Below, in pieces: positions 1-9,700 of a DNA stretch of 46,186 nt (its first letter is position 1; every line of letters starts with the position of its first letter). The stretch covers positions 1 to 46,186 of the forward strand of contig QHNQ01000013.1 of NCBI GenBank assembly GCA_003218135.1. The letters run 5' to 3'. Source of the DNA: Verrucomicrobiota bacterium (lineage in GTDB: Bacteria > Verrucomicrobiota > Verrucomicrobiia > Chthoniobacterales > UBA10450). Both the position numbers and the translations under genes were made by a program. The notes beneath the pieces are model-generated. The model did not search any database and was not told the DNA's origin. It was given only the letters and a program-made list of their open reading frames with translations.

Positions 1-774
1 CGTCGGCAGCATCGCGTCGTAGTACACGTCGGCCATTGGGTGCTTGAGAATACGCTGAAAATTAACCGATGGATTTCCCACAAATGAATCGAGCGATTTA
101 AAAGGGATGTGCTTCTTGTAAGCGTCCAGAAACTTTGTGCGCCAGAATTTTTGATCGCCAAAAAGATGGTCCTGTGCCGTGTGACCGCTGGTGAGCGTGA
201 ACCATTGCATATCATAAGTCAGTCCAATGTTGTTATAAGAGGGATAATCGAGGCCCGGATGGGCGGCCGCCGCCGGAACAATCGTCGCCAGATGCGGCGG
301 GAATTCCTTCGCGGTGGCCCATTGATCGAACCCCGCGTACGAACCGCCCCACATCGCGACCTTGCCGTCGCAAAACGGTTGCTTCGCCAGCCATTCGACA
401 ACGTCGTGTCCGTCGCGCGGCTCATTGGCAAATGGTTCGAACTCGCCGCTGGAATTTCCACGGCCGCGTACATCGACGAGCGCGAAAACGTAACCATGCG
501 ATGCGAAGTAGGCGCCCCGGACGTGGTAGGTGTCTGAAATGTAAGGCGTCAGCGTAAAGATCACCGGCGTCTTCGAAGAAGAGCCATCAGGGGTTTTCGG
601 CAAATACAATGTCGCGTTCAGTTCGATCTTGTCGCGCATCGGGATCTTAACGCCCCATTGTAGATCATAATCCGTAGGCGGTTTTGCGGGGGATGGCGCT
701 GGCGTAGGAGATTGCGCAATGATGTTTGTGACGATGGCCGTGTACAGCGCTACAACCAGGGTCGACTGTTTCAT
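1..774 (-). CDS. CocE/NonD family alpha/beta hydrolase (X-Pro dipeptidyl-peptidase S15-like), 3' end cut by window
   Basis: Read on the minus strand, an ATG at 774 opens 258 codons that run off the left edge, so the C-terminal part is missing. The product begins with a signal peptide (hydrophobic residues about 5-20, ending ...IIAQ), then a Pro-rich linker, then an alpha/beta hydrolase core. The pattern DVRGRGNSSGEF near residue 101 and the nucleophile elbow GGSYAG (Ser about 145) are typical of the CocE/NonD and S15 peptidase family, whose members hydrolyse acyl or peptidyl bonds, often after export. The Asp and His of the triad would lie beyond the window. The gene diverges from the DUF2723 gene. 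The family is clear; the substrate cannot be read from the sequence. Confidence 0.85.
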   Translation of the reverse strand, partial: MKQSTLVVALYTAIVTNIIAQSPTPAPSPAKPPTDYDLQWGVKIPMRDKIELNATLYLPKTPDGSSSKTPVIFTLTPYISDTYHVRGAYFASHGYVFALVDVRGRGNSSGEFEPFANEPRDGHDVVEWLAKQPFCDGKVAMWGGSYAGFDQWATAKEFPPHLATIVPAAAAHPGLDYPSYNNIGLTYDMQWFTLTSGHTAQDHLFGDQKFWRTKFLDAYKKHIPFKSLDSFVGNPSVNFQRILKHPMADVYYDAMLPT

Positions 775-921
775 GTCGCGGCAATTGAAGCGAAGCGCCC
801 CGACGGAGACAAGGGTTCTTTCACCCGCTAAAAAGCGGCGCGAGGAGCGCGCGCACTCCCAAAACTGTCGCAAAATGAAACGGGGGCTTTTGGTGAATTT
901 CGCACGAAGTGCTTTCGGAGT

Positions 922-944
922 GCGATGCGTCCTCGCATCGCTTT
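922..944. repeat. perfect GC-rich hairpin in the divergent intergenic region
   Basis: GCGATGCG (922-929) and CGCATCGC (934-941) form a perfect 8-bp stem with a TCCT loop, followed by TTT. It lies between the divergent hydrolase and DUF2723 genes. It overlaps an in-frame ATG at 925, which makes that ATG a poor start for the downstream gene. It could be a REP-type element or a weak terminator. Confidence 0.5.
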
Positions 945-984
945 CATGGTTTGCAGCAAAGCCAGTTTGCGAGACGATACGCAA

Positions 985-3105
985 ATGGCGCGACGAGCCT
1001 CGAGCAACACACAATCTCAAAAGGAGATGACGCCAAGGACCGCGTCAAAGCCCGTGCGCGAGGCGAATGCAAGGACAATTTCTTGGTCTCCAGCAGAGTT
1101 GCTCTGCGCTGCCGCAGTATTTCTTGCTGCACTCGTTGTTTATATCTGGACCCTTGCGCCGACGGTTACCCTGGTGGACAGCGGCGAACTGATTGTCGTC
1201 GCTCAAGGGCTTGGTGTTGCGCATCCGCCTGGCTTTCCTCTCTGGGTCATGCTCGCGCATCTCGCATCGCTCGTGCCCTTCGGAAACGTCGCGGTGCGGA
1301 TCAATTTTTCGTCCGCTCTTTTCGCGGCGCTTGCTTCCGCGGTGCTCACTCTCGTTGTGGCAGAGTTAGGGATCACCGCTTCATATGTGGCGACCTCGAA
1401 AAAAAGAGCTGCGCAACAGAGAAAAAGCAGTGGCGATTCAGGCATCAGCCATCTTTTGACCTTGGCGCCGGCACTGGGTGCGGGCTTGCTCATGACCTTT
1501 TCTCGGACCCTTTGGTCGTACGCAACGATCACCGAGGTTTACACTTTAAACACGCTGCTGATCCTGACTGTTTTTTTTCTGATGCTTCGGTGGCGGCGAT
1601 GCATCGTCGCACAGCGAAGTGATACCAAAACGGCGACCATGAAGCACGACCGCTGGCTTTACGCTGCGGCGACGGTCTTTGGGTTGGCACTGGGCGATCA
1701 CCATGTGACGGTGGGCCTGACGCTTCCAGCTGTGGCCGTCATTGTTTGGAGGACACAGGGGCTGCGATTTTTTACAAGTCGTCGACTCTTGTACGCTGCG
1801 CTAATTTCCATCGGCGCGCTCGTAGCTGTTTATGCTTATTTGCCAATTGCGGCGTCGCATTCGCCTGTTATCAACTGGGGTAATCCGCGCTCGCTGCAAG
1901 AAATCTGGTGGCATATTACCGGCCGGCAGTATCGGGTGTTCCTATCGTTTACGCCAAACGTAGTGGGAACGCAGTTTGTGGAATTCTGCCGAATGGCGTT
2001 GAGCGAATTCGGGCCTGCGTGGCTGCCCGTGGCAGTGGTCCTGGCTTTTGCGGGTTTCACCAACGCCTACAAAACCGACCGCACGAGCTTTTGGTTTCTC
2101 TCGATTGTTGTGATTTCGAATCTGGCTTACGACCTCAGCTACCAAATTGCTGAAGACAAGGATGCGTACTATTTGCCGGTATTCATCTCGATCGCGATCG
2201 CTGCCGGCCTGGGCATCCGTTGGTTAATCCAGATGAATTTCTCCAAATCGACGGCGGCAAACAAACCGTACTGGGTCGCGGCAATTGCTCTGTTGCTCGT
2301 GTCTGCGACGGCATTTGCCGCGAACTTGCCGTTCAACAATCGCAGGCATTACTTGATTGCGCACGATTACGCTGAGAATCTCCTGAGCACGGTCGGGCCG
2401 GATGGACTTTTAGTAACGCAAGACTGGCAAGTCGTCTCCCCGATGTTCTACGTGCAGGAAATTGAACACCGGCGGAGGGATGCGAAGGTGATTGATCTTA
2501 ATCTGCTGCGTCGCTCGTGGTATTTTGATTACCTGAAGCGTGCTCATCCCGATCTGGTCGAGCGATCGCGTGAGAAGATTGACCGATTTGTTGAGCTCCT
2601 CAAACAATGGGAGCGCGATCCGGGAGCGTTCGCGGGAAACGAGCGGCTTACTCAAACGATCAGCAAGGCATTTTTCGAGATGGTCCGGTCAATTGTGACG
2701 CAGGAACGTTCGGTCGCACCGGCTTACATCACGAATGATTTATTAGCCGGGGATTCAAGCAACGGTCAGGCGACAAAGTGGATTACCCAAAACTATCAGC
2801 TTGTTCCGCAGGGCCTCGTTTTTGAACTTGCGACCGACTCAACTTTTCAAGATTCGCCAGAACGAGAGCTGCAGACCCGCGGTTTGGCTGATGGGACGCT
2901 GCAGTTTGAGAACGACGACGTGGTTGAGCTCAAGGTGTTGCCCACATACACAACCATGCTCATCAACCGAGGACGCTATCTCGCGCTGTTCAATCAACAC
3001 GAGCGCGCGATTGCTGTCTTCAAGGAGGCGCTCGCACTGAATCCCAGACTCACTGCGGCGCGAGAAGGACTCGCGGAAAGCACAGCGAAACTGCGAACTC
3101 CCTAG
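985..3105 (+). CDS. DUF2723 family multi-pass membrane protein (protein O-mannosyltransferase-like) with C-terminal TPR-like helix pair
   Basis: The product is 706 aa from the ATG at 985. An in-frame ATG at 925 lies inside a hairpin, and another at 1027 directly abuts an AAGGAG, so 985 is preferred but not proven. After a short basic N-terminus comes a first membrane segment. It is followed by the family signature VDSGELIVVAQGLGVAHPPG, close to the DSGE...HPPG motif of DUF2723 proteins. Many further hydrophobic segments follow to about residue 460, then a soluble region. The C-terminus (ALFNQHERAIAVFKEALALNPR) is a TPR-like helix pair. DUF2723 proteins resemble GT-C glycosyltransferases such as PMT, so transfer of a lipid-linked sugar at the membrane is a reasonable inference. 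Acceptor and sugar are unknown. Confidence 0.85.
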   Translation: MARRASSNTQSQKEMTPRTASKPVREANARTISWSPAELLCAAAVFLAALVVYIWTLAPTVTLVDSGELIVVAQGLGVAHPPGFPLWVMLAHLASLVPFGNVAVRINFSSALFAALASAVLTLVVAELGITASYVATSKKRAAQQRKSSGDSGISHLLTLAPALGAGLLMTFSRTLWSYATITEVYTLNTLLILTVFFLMLRWRRCIVAQRSDTKTATMKHDRWLYAAATVFGLALGDHHVTVGLTLPAVAVIVWRTQGLRFFTSRRLLYAALISIGALVAVYAYLPIAASHSPVINWGNPRSLQEIWWHITGRQYRVFLSFTPNVVGTQFVEFCRMALSEFGPAWLPVAVVLAFAGFTNAYKTDRTSFWFLSIVVISNLAYDLSYQIAEDKDAYYLPVFISIAIAAGLGIRWLIQMNFSKSTAANKPYWVAAIALLLVSATAFAANLPFNNRRHYLIAHDYAENLLSTVGPDGLLVTQDWQVVSPMFYVQEIEHRRRDAKVIDLNLLRRSWYFDYLKRAHPDLVERSREKIDRFVELLKQWERDPGAFAGNERLTQTISKAFFEMVRSIVTQERSVAPAYITNDLLAGDSSNGQATKWITQNYQLVPQGLVFELATDSTFQDSPERELQTRGLADGTLQFENDDVVELKVLPTYTTMLINRGRYLALFNQHERAIAVFKEALALNPRLTAAREGLAESTAKLRTP

Positions 3106-3182
3106 CATTATTTTGGGATTGGGGTGGCACTCTTGCATATTCCCTACTTGCGAGCTTGGAGGATTGCTTCTAGACCAGCGGA

Positions 3183-4553
3183 ATGAAAATCACGTCTCGT
3201 ATCCTTTTGGTTTTGCTGTCTTTCGGGATATCGGCGCACGCGGCCGATGAAACAATCGCGCTGAAAGCGGCGCGGCTGTTCGACGGCAAATCGAGTTCAC
3301 TCCTGCAAAACGGCGTGGTGATCGTGCGCGGTGACAAAATTGTCGATGCGGGAAGTAACCTGCCGCTCCCAATGGGCGCGCAAGTGATCGATCTCGGAGA
3401 CGCAACACTTTCCCCCGGCTTCATGGATGCGCACACACATCTGACCGCCGATTACTCCGGTAATTACAACGAGCGTCGACTGCAAGAACTTGATCTGAAC
3501 GTTTCCGAGCAGGCGATTCACGCGACGGTGTTTGCACGCGCGACTGTTGAAGCGGGATTCACAACCGTGCGCGACTTGGGCAGTCGTTTTGTTGCCAGCC
3601 GCGAATTTGTCGACGTGGCACTGCGCAATTCGATCAACAAAGGGACGATCGTCGGTCCACGAATGCTGGTCGCTACGAAAGGAATCGGCGCCACCGGTGG
3701 TCATTTCGATCCTACGAGCGGGTTTCGTGATTTTCTTTTCGGACGCGAGCCAGATTACACTGATGGAATTGCGAATGGTCCTGATGAAATTCGAAAGGCG
3801 GTTCGGTTCGAGGTGAAGAACGGTGCAGATGTGATTAAGGCCGCAGTTTCTGGCGGCGTACTCTCACTTGCCGATGAAGTGGATACTCCGCAATTAACGC
3901 CGGCGGAAATGGCGGCGCTCGTCGATGAATCGCACCGGTTACGCAGAAAAGTGGCGGTGCATTGTCATGGTGATCAAGCCGCGCGCGAAGCGATTGAGGC
4001 CGGCGTCGATTCCATCGAACACGGTTCCTTTATGAAACCAGAAACGCTCGCAATGATGAAGAAGAAAGGCACATATCTGACGCCCACGTTGATGGCATCG
4101 GAGTGGATCATGGGCAAGCTGGCGAATTATCCGGCTGCCTTGCAGGAGAAAGCCAAAGCGGCCTTCAATGCGCGCTCGGAAATGTTTCGCAACGCCGTGA
4201 AGATGGGCGTTAAGATTTCATTTGGAACAGACGCAGCGGTCTATCCACATGGGGAAAACGCAAAGGAATTTAAGCTGATGGTCGATCTTGGCATGTCGCC
4301 GATCGACGCGCTAAAATCGGCGACTACAAGCGACGCCGAGCTCTTCGGTGTCGCTCAAAAACTCGGCACACTGGAAAAAGGGAAACTGGCCGATGTAATT
4401 GCCGTGCCGGGTGATCCGACGACCGACATAACTGCGACCGCGCGCGTTTCCTTCGTCATGAAGGAAGGCAAGATCATTCGTCAGGGCCCACCCACAGCGC
4501 AAAAAGCTGCCGAAGCAACGAAGTCGCCAGATGTCACAACTGGGGGTGATTGA
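3183..4553 (+). CDS. secreted amidohydrolase family protein (imidazolonepropionase/Xaa-Pro dipeptidase-like)
   Basis: The 456-aa product begins with a clear signal peptide (hydrophobic residues 7-17, cleavage near SAHA-AD), so it should act outside the cytoplasm. The amidohydrolase TIM-barrel metal ligands are visible in order: HTH (84 and 86), a candidate carboxylated Lys (about 219, DVIKAAVSGG), HCH (260 and 262), IEHGS (His 280) and FGTDA (Asp 350). Close relatives are annotated as imidazolonepropionase-like or prolidase-like hydrolases of cyclic amides or dipeptides. The exact substrate is not determinable. It lies upstream of rplA on the same strand, separated by about 150 bases, a position normally held by rplK or nusG. 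Confidence 0.88.
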   Translation: MKITSRILLVLLSFGISAHAADETIALKAARLFDGKSSSLLQNGVVIVRGDKIVDAGSNLPLPMGAQVIDLGDATLSPGFMDAHTHLTADYSGNYNERRLQELDLNVSEQAIHATVFARATVEAGFTTVRDLGSRFVASREFVDVALRNSINKGTIVGPRMLVATKGIGATGGHFDPTSGFRDFLFGREPDYTDGIANGPDEIRKAVRFEVKNGADVIKAAVSGGVLSLADEVDTPQLTPAEMAALVDESHRLRRKVAVHCHGDQAAREAIEAGVDSIEHGSFMKPETLAMMKKKGTYLTPTLMASEWIMGKLANYPAALQEKAKAAFNARSEMFRNAVKMGVKISFGTDAAVYPHGENAKEFKLMVDLGMSPIDALKSATTSDAELFGVAQKLGTLEKGKLADVIAVPGDPTTDITATARVSFVMKEGKIIRQGPPTAQKAAEATKSPDVTTGGD

Positions 4554-4584
4554 GGCATTCACTGCGATTTGTTCGCACGAGATT

Positions 4585-4612
4585 TTGACAGCGCAAAAAT
4601 AGCCGCTAGTTT
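4585..4612 (+). promoter_or_regulatory. possible sigma70-type promoter upstream of rplA
   Basis: A perfect TTGACA (4585-4590) is followed after 16 bases by TAGTTT (4607-4612), a weak -10 matching three of six positions. It lies about 90 bases before the rplA start in the only sizeable spacer before the ribosomal block. This is suggestive only. Confidence 0.3.
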
Positions 4613-4700
4613 CTGTGCTCCGTCGCTGAATTGCATCGGACAATTTAAGCAGGAGCCTTGTTGCTAAAGCGAGTGACCGGGCATTTGAACTGCACACAAA

Positions 4701-5402
4701 ATGCAAAGAAATCGAAGTAAACGCTATCGCGCCGCCGCAGAGCAGATCGACCGAAGCAAGACCTACAATCTTGCCGATGCTGTCTCGACGCTGAAGAAAT
4801 TTTCGCCGACAAAATTTGATCAGACTGTGACAGTTTCATTCAGACTCGGGGTTGATCCCAAACAGTCCGACCAGATGGTGCGTGGGACCTGCCCACTTCC
4901 CCATGGCAGTGGAAAGCAGGTGCGCGTGCTGGTGTTCGCAGAAGGCGAGGCTGCGCGCGCAGCGAAAGAAGCAGGCGCGGAATTTATCGGGATGAAGGAC
5001 TTGATTCAAAAATGCCAGGAAGGGTTCCAGGATTTTGATGTGGCGATTGCTACACCTGCAGCAATGGCAGAGGTGCGCAAGCTTGGGAAAGTACTTGGTC
5101 CACGCGGGCTAATGCCGAATCCCAGAACCGGTACGGTGACTGACGATACTGCCAAAGCTGTGCAAGAGGTGAAGGCGGGCCGCGTGGAATTCAAGCTCGA
5201 CAAAAACGGCAACGTCGCGGTACCCGTCGGAAAGTTTTCATTCGACGAAAACGCTCTGGTGGAAAATGGAAATGCAGTGATCGAAGCCGTTGTCCGGGCT
5301 CGTCCGGCGACAGCTAAAGGCCGCTACCTTGAAGGCGTGACAATCAGTGCGACTATGTCACCGGGAGTTCGCGTCGATCCGACGCCGTATTTGAATGCTT
5401 AG
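4701..5402 (+). CDS. rplA: 50S ribosomal protein L1
   Basis: The 233-aa product has the full L1 layout. It starts with a basic leader (RSKRYRAAAEQID), has the LRKLGKVLGPRGLMPNPRTGTV-type signature at about residues 130-150 (seen here as VRKLGKVLGPRG) and ends with the conserved ISATMSPGVRVDP region. L1 binds 23S rRNA at the L1 stalk and in many bacteria represses its own operon. Start: ATG at 4701, with no Shine-Dalgarno in the 20 bases before it. The usual partner rplK (L11) is absent upstream, so the gene leads the block rplA-rplJ-rplL-rpoB-rpoC. Confidence 0.98.
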   Translation: MQRNRSKRYRAAAEQIDRSKTYNLADAVSTLKKFSPTKFDQTVTVSFRLGVDPKQSDQMVRGTCPLPHGSGKQVRVLVFAEGEAARAAKEAGAEFIGMKDLIQKCQEGFQDFDVAIATPAAMAEVRKLGKVLGPRGLMPNPRTGTVTDDTAKAVQEVKAGRVEFKLDKNGNVAVPVGKFSFDENALVENGNAVIEAVVRARPATAKGRYLEGVTISATMSPGVRVDPTPYLNA

Positions 5403-5426
5403 GGAACGCACCTGACATCGAACAAA

Positions 5427-5951
5427 ATGCGACCGGAAAAAACCAACATTGTTTCAGATTTGTCTGAGAAGCTGAAACGCTCGCCGTTTGTGATCGTGAC
5501 CGATTACCAGCGCATGAAGGTTGCCGACTTCAGCGAGTTGCGCAGCCGGCTGGCGCCAACAGGGGCGGAAATGCACGTCGTCAAAAACAATTTCCTCAAA
5601 CGCGCCATGGCCGATTCCGGTTTTCCAGACGTCAGTGATCAATTGGTTGGGCAGACGGCAATTGTCACAGGAGAAAACGATGTGGCACCGGTGGCCAAAA
5701 TCTTTAAAACGTTTGCGACTGAATTCAAAATCGCGGCTGTAAAAATTGGCTTCATTGATCGCGCTGTCCTTTCGACTGCGGAATTGGAGACATTGGCAGA
5801 ATTGCCGCCGCGCGAAACCTTGCAGGCGCAATTACTGGGACTGCTTTTGTCTCCGGCGACACGTTTCGTTCGCCTTCTGAACGAGCCGGCTTCGGCACTG
5901 GCGCGGTTACTGAAAGCGAAGGCTGAAAAGGAGGGAGCGCCAGCGACGTAG
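5427..5951 (+). CDS. rplJ: 50S ribosomal protein L10
   Basis: The 174-aa product matches L10. The N-terminal globular part contains FVIVTDYQRMKVADFSELR and the VKNNFLKRA motif at about residues 53-61. The C-terminal helix, where L7/L12 dimers dock, is Ala/Leu/Lys-rich. L10 is the base of the ribosomal stalk. It lies 24 bases after rplA and upstream of rplL, the classic order. No Shine-Dalgarno precedes the ATG at 5427 (the bases read ATCGAACAAA). Confidence 0.97.
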   Translation: MRPEKTNIVSDLSEKLKRSPFVIVTDYQRMKVADFSELRSRLAPTGAEMHVVKNNFLKRAMADSGFPDVSDQLVGQTAIVTGENDVAPVAKIFKTFATEFKIAAVKIGFIDRAVLSTAELETLAELPPRETLQAQLLGLLLSPATRFVRLLNEPASALARLLKAKAEKEGAPAT

Positions 5952-5955
5952 ACTT

Positions 5956-6013
5956 TGTAGGGCAGGCGCATCGCCTGCCTTGGCAACGCCGAACATTTCG
6001 GAGTTGCTCTACA
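5956..6013. repeat. REP-like palindromic element between rplJ and rplL
   Basis: The element begins TGTAGGGC and ends CTACA. Inside is a perfect 8-bp stem, GGCAGGCG/CGCCTGCC with a CAT loop (5961-5979). The same 19-base palindrome recurs at 17658-17676. It separates two genes that are normally co-transcribed and translationally coupled. Confidence 0.8.
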
Positions 6014-6081
6014 AAAAAACGAAAACTGACCGGATCGGCGGCTGTCGATCGTAATTCTCTGGAAGCTTCCAGAGGCGGCTA

Positions 6082-6087
6082 ATGGAG
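6082..6087 (+). promoter_or_regulatory. Shine-Dalgarno of rplL
   Basis: TGGAGG about ten bases before the ATG at 6098 is a strong ribosome-binding site. It is the only clear one found in front of the ribosomal and RNA polymerase genes of this window. Confidence 0.7.
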
Positions 6088-6097
6088 GAAAAACAAA

Positions 6098-6490
6098 ATG
6101 GCAGATACAGAAAAGTTAGTGGAGCAACTCAGCAACCTGTCGGTGCTGGAGATTGCTGGATTGGTCAAGCAGCTTGAGGAAAAATGGGGTGTGAGCGCGG
6201 CCGCACCCGTAGCAGTGGCGGCGGGTCCAGTTGCAGGCGCTCCCGGTGCAGCGGCGGCTCCAGCGGCTGAGGAAAAGACGACGTTTGATGTGATCCTGAC
6301 CGAAATGGGCGCCAACAAAATCGCTGTGATCAAAGAAGTCCGTGGCGCAGTTCCTGGGCTCGGCTTGGCGGAAGCAAAGGCGCTGGTTGAAGGAGCACCC
6401 AAAACAATAAAGGAAGGTGTGACAAAGCAGGAGGCAGACGAGATCAAGAAAAAGATCGAGGCTGCGGGCGCGAAGGTTGAAATCAAATAA
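6098..6490 (+). CDS. rplL: 50S ribosomal protein L7/L12
   Basis: The 130-aa acidic protein has the three L7/L12 parts. The N-terminal dimerisation helices (residues 1-35, [20 protein letters not shown]) come first. An Ala/Pro/Gly-rich hinge spans about 36-60. The C-terminal factor-binding domain carries [20 protein letters not shown] and the [16 protein letters not shown] motif. It forms the stalk multimer that recruits translation GTPases. A REP-like element lies between it and rplJ, and it has its own strong Shine-Dalgarno, which may uncouple its expression from rplJ. Confidence 0.98.
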   Translation: MADTEKLVEQLSNLSVLEIAGLVKQLEEKWGVSAAAPVAVAAGPVAGAPGAAAAPAAEEKTTFDVILTEMGANKIAVIKEVRGAVPGLGLAEAKALVEGAPKTIKEGVTKQEADEIKKKIEAAGAKVEIK

Positions 6491-6623
6491 ATAGTCCACT
6501 TTGAAAGCTCATCGCGGCACGAATTGGTTGCGCAGCGACCGATTTGGAGTAAAGTCGTAATTGGTTAAAGCTAGGTAGACGTATTTTTAACGGCGCTAAA
6601 AGGCAAAACACATTACTGGCAGC

Positions 6624-6672
6624 GAAACGGCAGGTCGTCGATTTGACAACGCGCCGTTTCGGTGTCATTTTT
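6624..6672 (+). terminator. candidate attenuator hairpin between rplL and rpoB
   Basis: GAAACGGC (6624-6631) pairs with GCCGTTTC (6653-6660), and a T5 run follows a few bases later (6668-6672). The 262-base rplL-rpoB spacer is otherwise non-coding. Partial termination between L7/L12 and RNA polymerase genes is known in enterobacteria; here it is inferred from structure alone. The loop is 21 bases and the T run is offset, so the hairpin may be weak. Confidence 0.4.
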
Positions 6673-6767
6673 GTGCCCTTCGCTCGTCGCTGAACTGATA
6701 AAATCTTGCCCAAGTCGGCTGCAGTTGGGGTGTCGCTGCGAGGTTTTACCTCTTGATCTTAGAGACT

Positions 6768-9700
6768 ATGTCTGAACGCATTTACTTTGGAAGTATTAAG
6801 GAAGGCATTGAACCGCCAAATCTGATTGAGGTTCAAGCCAATTCATACGTCGATTTCCTCCAAAAGGATGTCCCCTATTCGAAGCGCAAGACCCAGGGAC
6901 TCCAGGCTGTTTTTAAGGAGGTTTTCCCGATTGAAAGCTACGACGAGAAAGCCGTTCTTGATTTCAGTCACTATGACATCGGTGAGCCGAAGCTGATGGC
7001 TCTGGAAGCGCAGCGGGAAGGCCAGACCTACAGCGCGCCTTTGCATGTCACCTTCCAATTGCGAGAAGAAAAAGGTACCAAGGAAGAGAAGGTGTACATG
7101 GGCGAAATCCCGCTGATGACACCTCAAGGCACTTTCGTCATTAATGGCGCAGAGCGGGTGGTCGTAAGCCAGCTGCACCGCTCGCCGGGTATTGCGTTCG
7201 AATCAACCGTGCACGTCAATGGCAAAGTGCTCTACAGTTTCCGGATCATTCCGGATCGGGGTTCGTGGATTGAGGTGCAATTTGATACGGCAGATCTCCT
7301 TTACATTTATCTCGATCGCCGCAAGCGCCGCCGGAAGTTTTTGGCCACTACGTTCCTGCGCGCTCTCGGCTACGGCTCTGACGAAGAGGTGATCAAACTC
7401 TTTTATAACATCGAGACCCTGAAGCTAAGCGATAAGATGGATGAAGAGAAGCTGGCCACCAAAGTGCTGACTGCGGAAATCCGTGACGGCGAGGTGACGG
7501 TTGCTCGCGCGTTCGAACCGCTAACCTTAGCGACGATCCGCCAGATCATGGCGCTCAAGATTCACGAGGTGAAAGTCATCGACATGTCGAACGATGACAC
7601 AATCGTGAAGGCGCTGAGGAAGGACCCGGCGCACGATCAGGAAGAGGCGCTCAAGGACATCTACCGCCGTCTTCGCCCCGGCGATCCGCCAACGGTGGCG
7701 AACGCCCGCGCCTTGCTCAAAAGACTTTTCTTCGATCCGAAAAAATACGATCTTGGCCGTGTCGGTCGCTACAAGATCAATCAGAAACTCGGTATCAATG
7801 TCGATCCCACAGAACGTATTCTGACAGACAAAGATTTCATCGCAGCGATCAAGTATTTGATCAATTTAAGGCGAGGCGAAGGCACGCTGGACGATATCGA
7901 TCATCTGGGGAGCAGGCGTGTGCGCACGGTAGGCGAATTACTCGCGAATCAATGCCGCGTCGGTCTTGCTCGCACCGAGCGTCTCGTCAAAGAGCGAATG
8001 ACATTGTTCGACATCAACGTTGATGGAATGACGCCGCAGAAGCTGATTAATCCAAAAGCGCTCAGCGCGGTGATTCGTGATTTCTTTGGCCGCTCGCAGC
8101 TATCACAATTCATGGACCAAACGAATCCGCTCGCGGAATTGACGCACAAGCGGCGCTTGTCCGCTCTTGGGCCCGGCGGTCTCAGCCGTGAGCGTGCCGG
8201 GTTCGAGGTGCGTGACGTTCACCCTTCGCACTATGGGCGTATTTGTCCCATCGAGACGCCAGAAGGGCCGAACATTGGGTTGATTAGCTCGATGAGCACT
8301 TTTGCCCGGATCAATGAGTTTGGGTTTATCGAGACGCCTTACCGGAAAGTGGAAAAGGGTCGAGTGACCGACGGGATCGAATATCTGACAGCCGATCGCG
8401 AAGAGAACTTCCTTGTAGCGCAAGCGAATGCTCCCGTGGATGGACGCGGACATTTCACGGGGGAAAAAGTTTCGGTGCGGTACCGTGGCGACTTTCTTGA
8501 GGTCGACCCAGCAAAGGTGAACTACATGGATGTCTCGCCGAAACAGCTTGTGTCAGTAGCAGCGGGCCTCATTCCGTTCCTTGAACACGACGATGCAAAC
8601 CGGGCGCTTATGGGTTCCAACATGCAACGCCAGGGTGTGCCGCTGGTCGTTTCCGAGGCGCCGCTGGTAGGCACTGGGCTGGAAGAAAAAGTTGCGCGAG
8701 ACTCGTACGCGGTTGTTTTGGCCACCGACAGCGGTAAGGTCGCTTCGGTCGCTGCGGATCAAATCGTTGTCACCAAGGACGGCCACCTGCCTGAGAGTAA
8801 GAGGAAGCTTAAGACGGACCCGGAAGCTGGGATTTACGTCTACGAGCTCCGTAAATTCATGCGGTCAAACGCCGGCACGTGCGTGAATCAGAAGCCGATC
8901 GTGCGCAAAGGCCAGCACGTGAAACGCGGTCAAGTCATCGCTGACGGTCCAAACACCGATCACGGCGAGCTCGCACTGGGACGCAATGTGCTCGTCGCGT
9001 TCATGCCTTGGAACGGATACAATTTCGAAGATGCCATTATGATCTCGGAAAAAGTGGTGAAGGAGGACGTTTACACTTCCATCCACATCGATGAATTCGA
9101 GATCGGCGCGCGCGACACCAAGCTTGGTCCGGAGGAAATTACGCGCGACATCCCGAATGTCAGCGAAGAAGCTTTACGCAACCTCGGTCCGGATGGCGTA
9201 GTGCGCGTCGGTGCGGAAGTTAAGCCAGGTGATATTCTCGTTGGAAAAATTACGCCGAAAAGCGAGACGGAATTGGCCCCCGAAGAACGCCTGCTTCGCG
9301 CGATTTTTGGCGAAAAAGCGGCGGACGTGAAGGACACGTCGCTGACCGTCCCGTCCGGCACCTACGGAATCGTGATGGATGTAAAGGTCTCGTCCCGTCG
9401 CGAAGTTTCACGCGAAAAACTTACGCCGGCGGAAACCAGGCGGCAGCTCAAGACCATCAGCGAAGAACATAAGCGCAAGAAAGAGGCGCTCATTGAACAG
9501 TTGACCGATTCACTTTCGAATGTCCTGCTGGGCGAAAAGGTCCCTCTTGATGTCGTAAACGCCAAGAATGGTGAGATCATTATCCCGGCCAATCGCAAAA
9601 TCACCAAGACACTGTTGCGAAAGCTGGCGACGGCGCACGATCACATCGAGATCGATCCGAGTCCGATCCGCAACAGGATCCGCGAAATCATTGGCTCTTA

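Noticed and set aside
109-537. 142-codon plus-strand ORF with Arg-rich product
   Set aside because: It is antisense to the CocE-type hydrolase, whose minus-strand frame carries a clear family motif; the plus frame shows only random composition.
925-984. Longer start for the DUF2723 gene
   Set aside because: The upstream ATG lies within a hairpin and adds a non-homologous stretch; no Shine-Dalgarno supports it.
6079-6499. Two long ORFs antisense to rplL
   Set aside because: They mirror the Ala/Pro/Gly-rich hinge of L7/L12 and have no independent motifs; typical shadow frames in GC-rich genes.
8103-8453. Antisense ORFs in rpoB and rpoC
   Set aside because: Many such frames run across these long conserved genes with no domain and no start signal.
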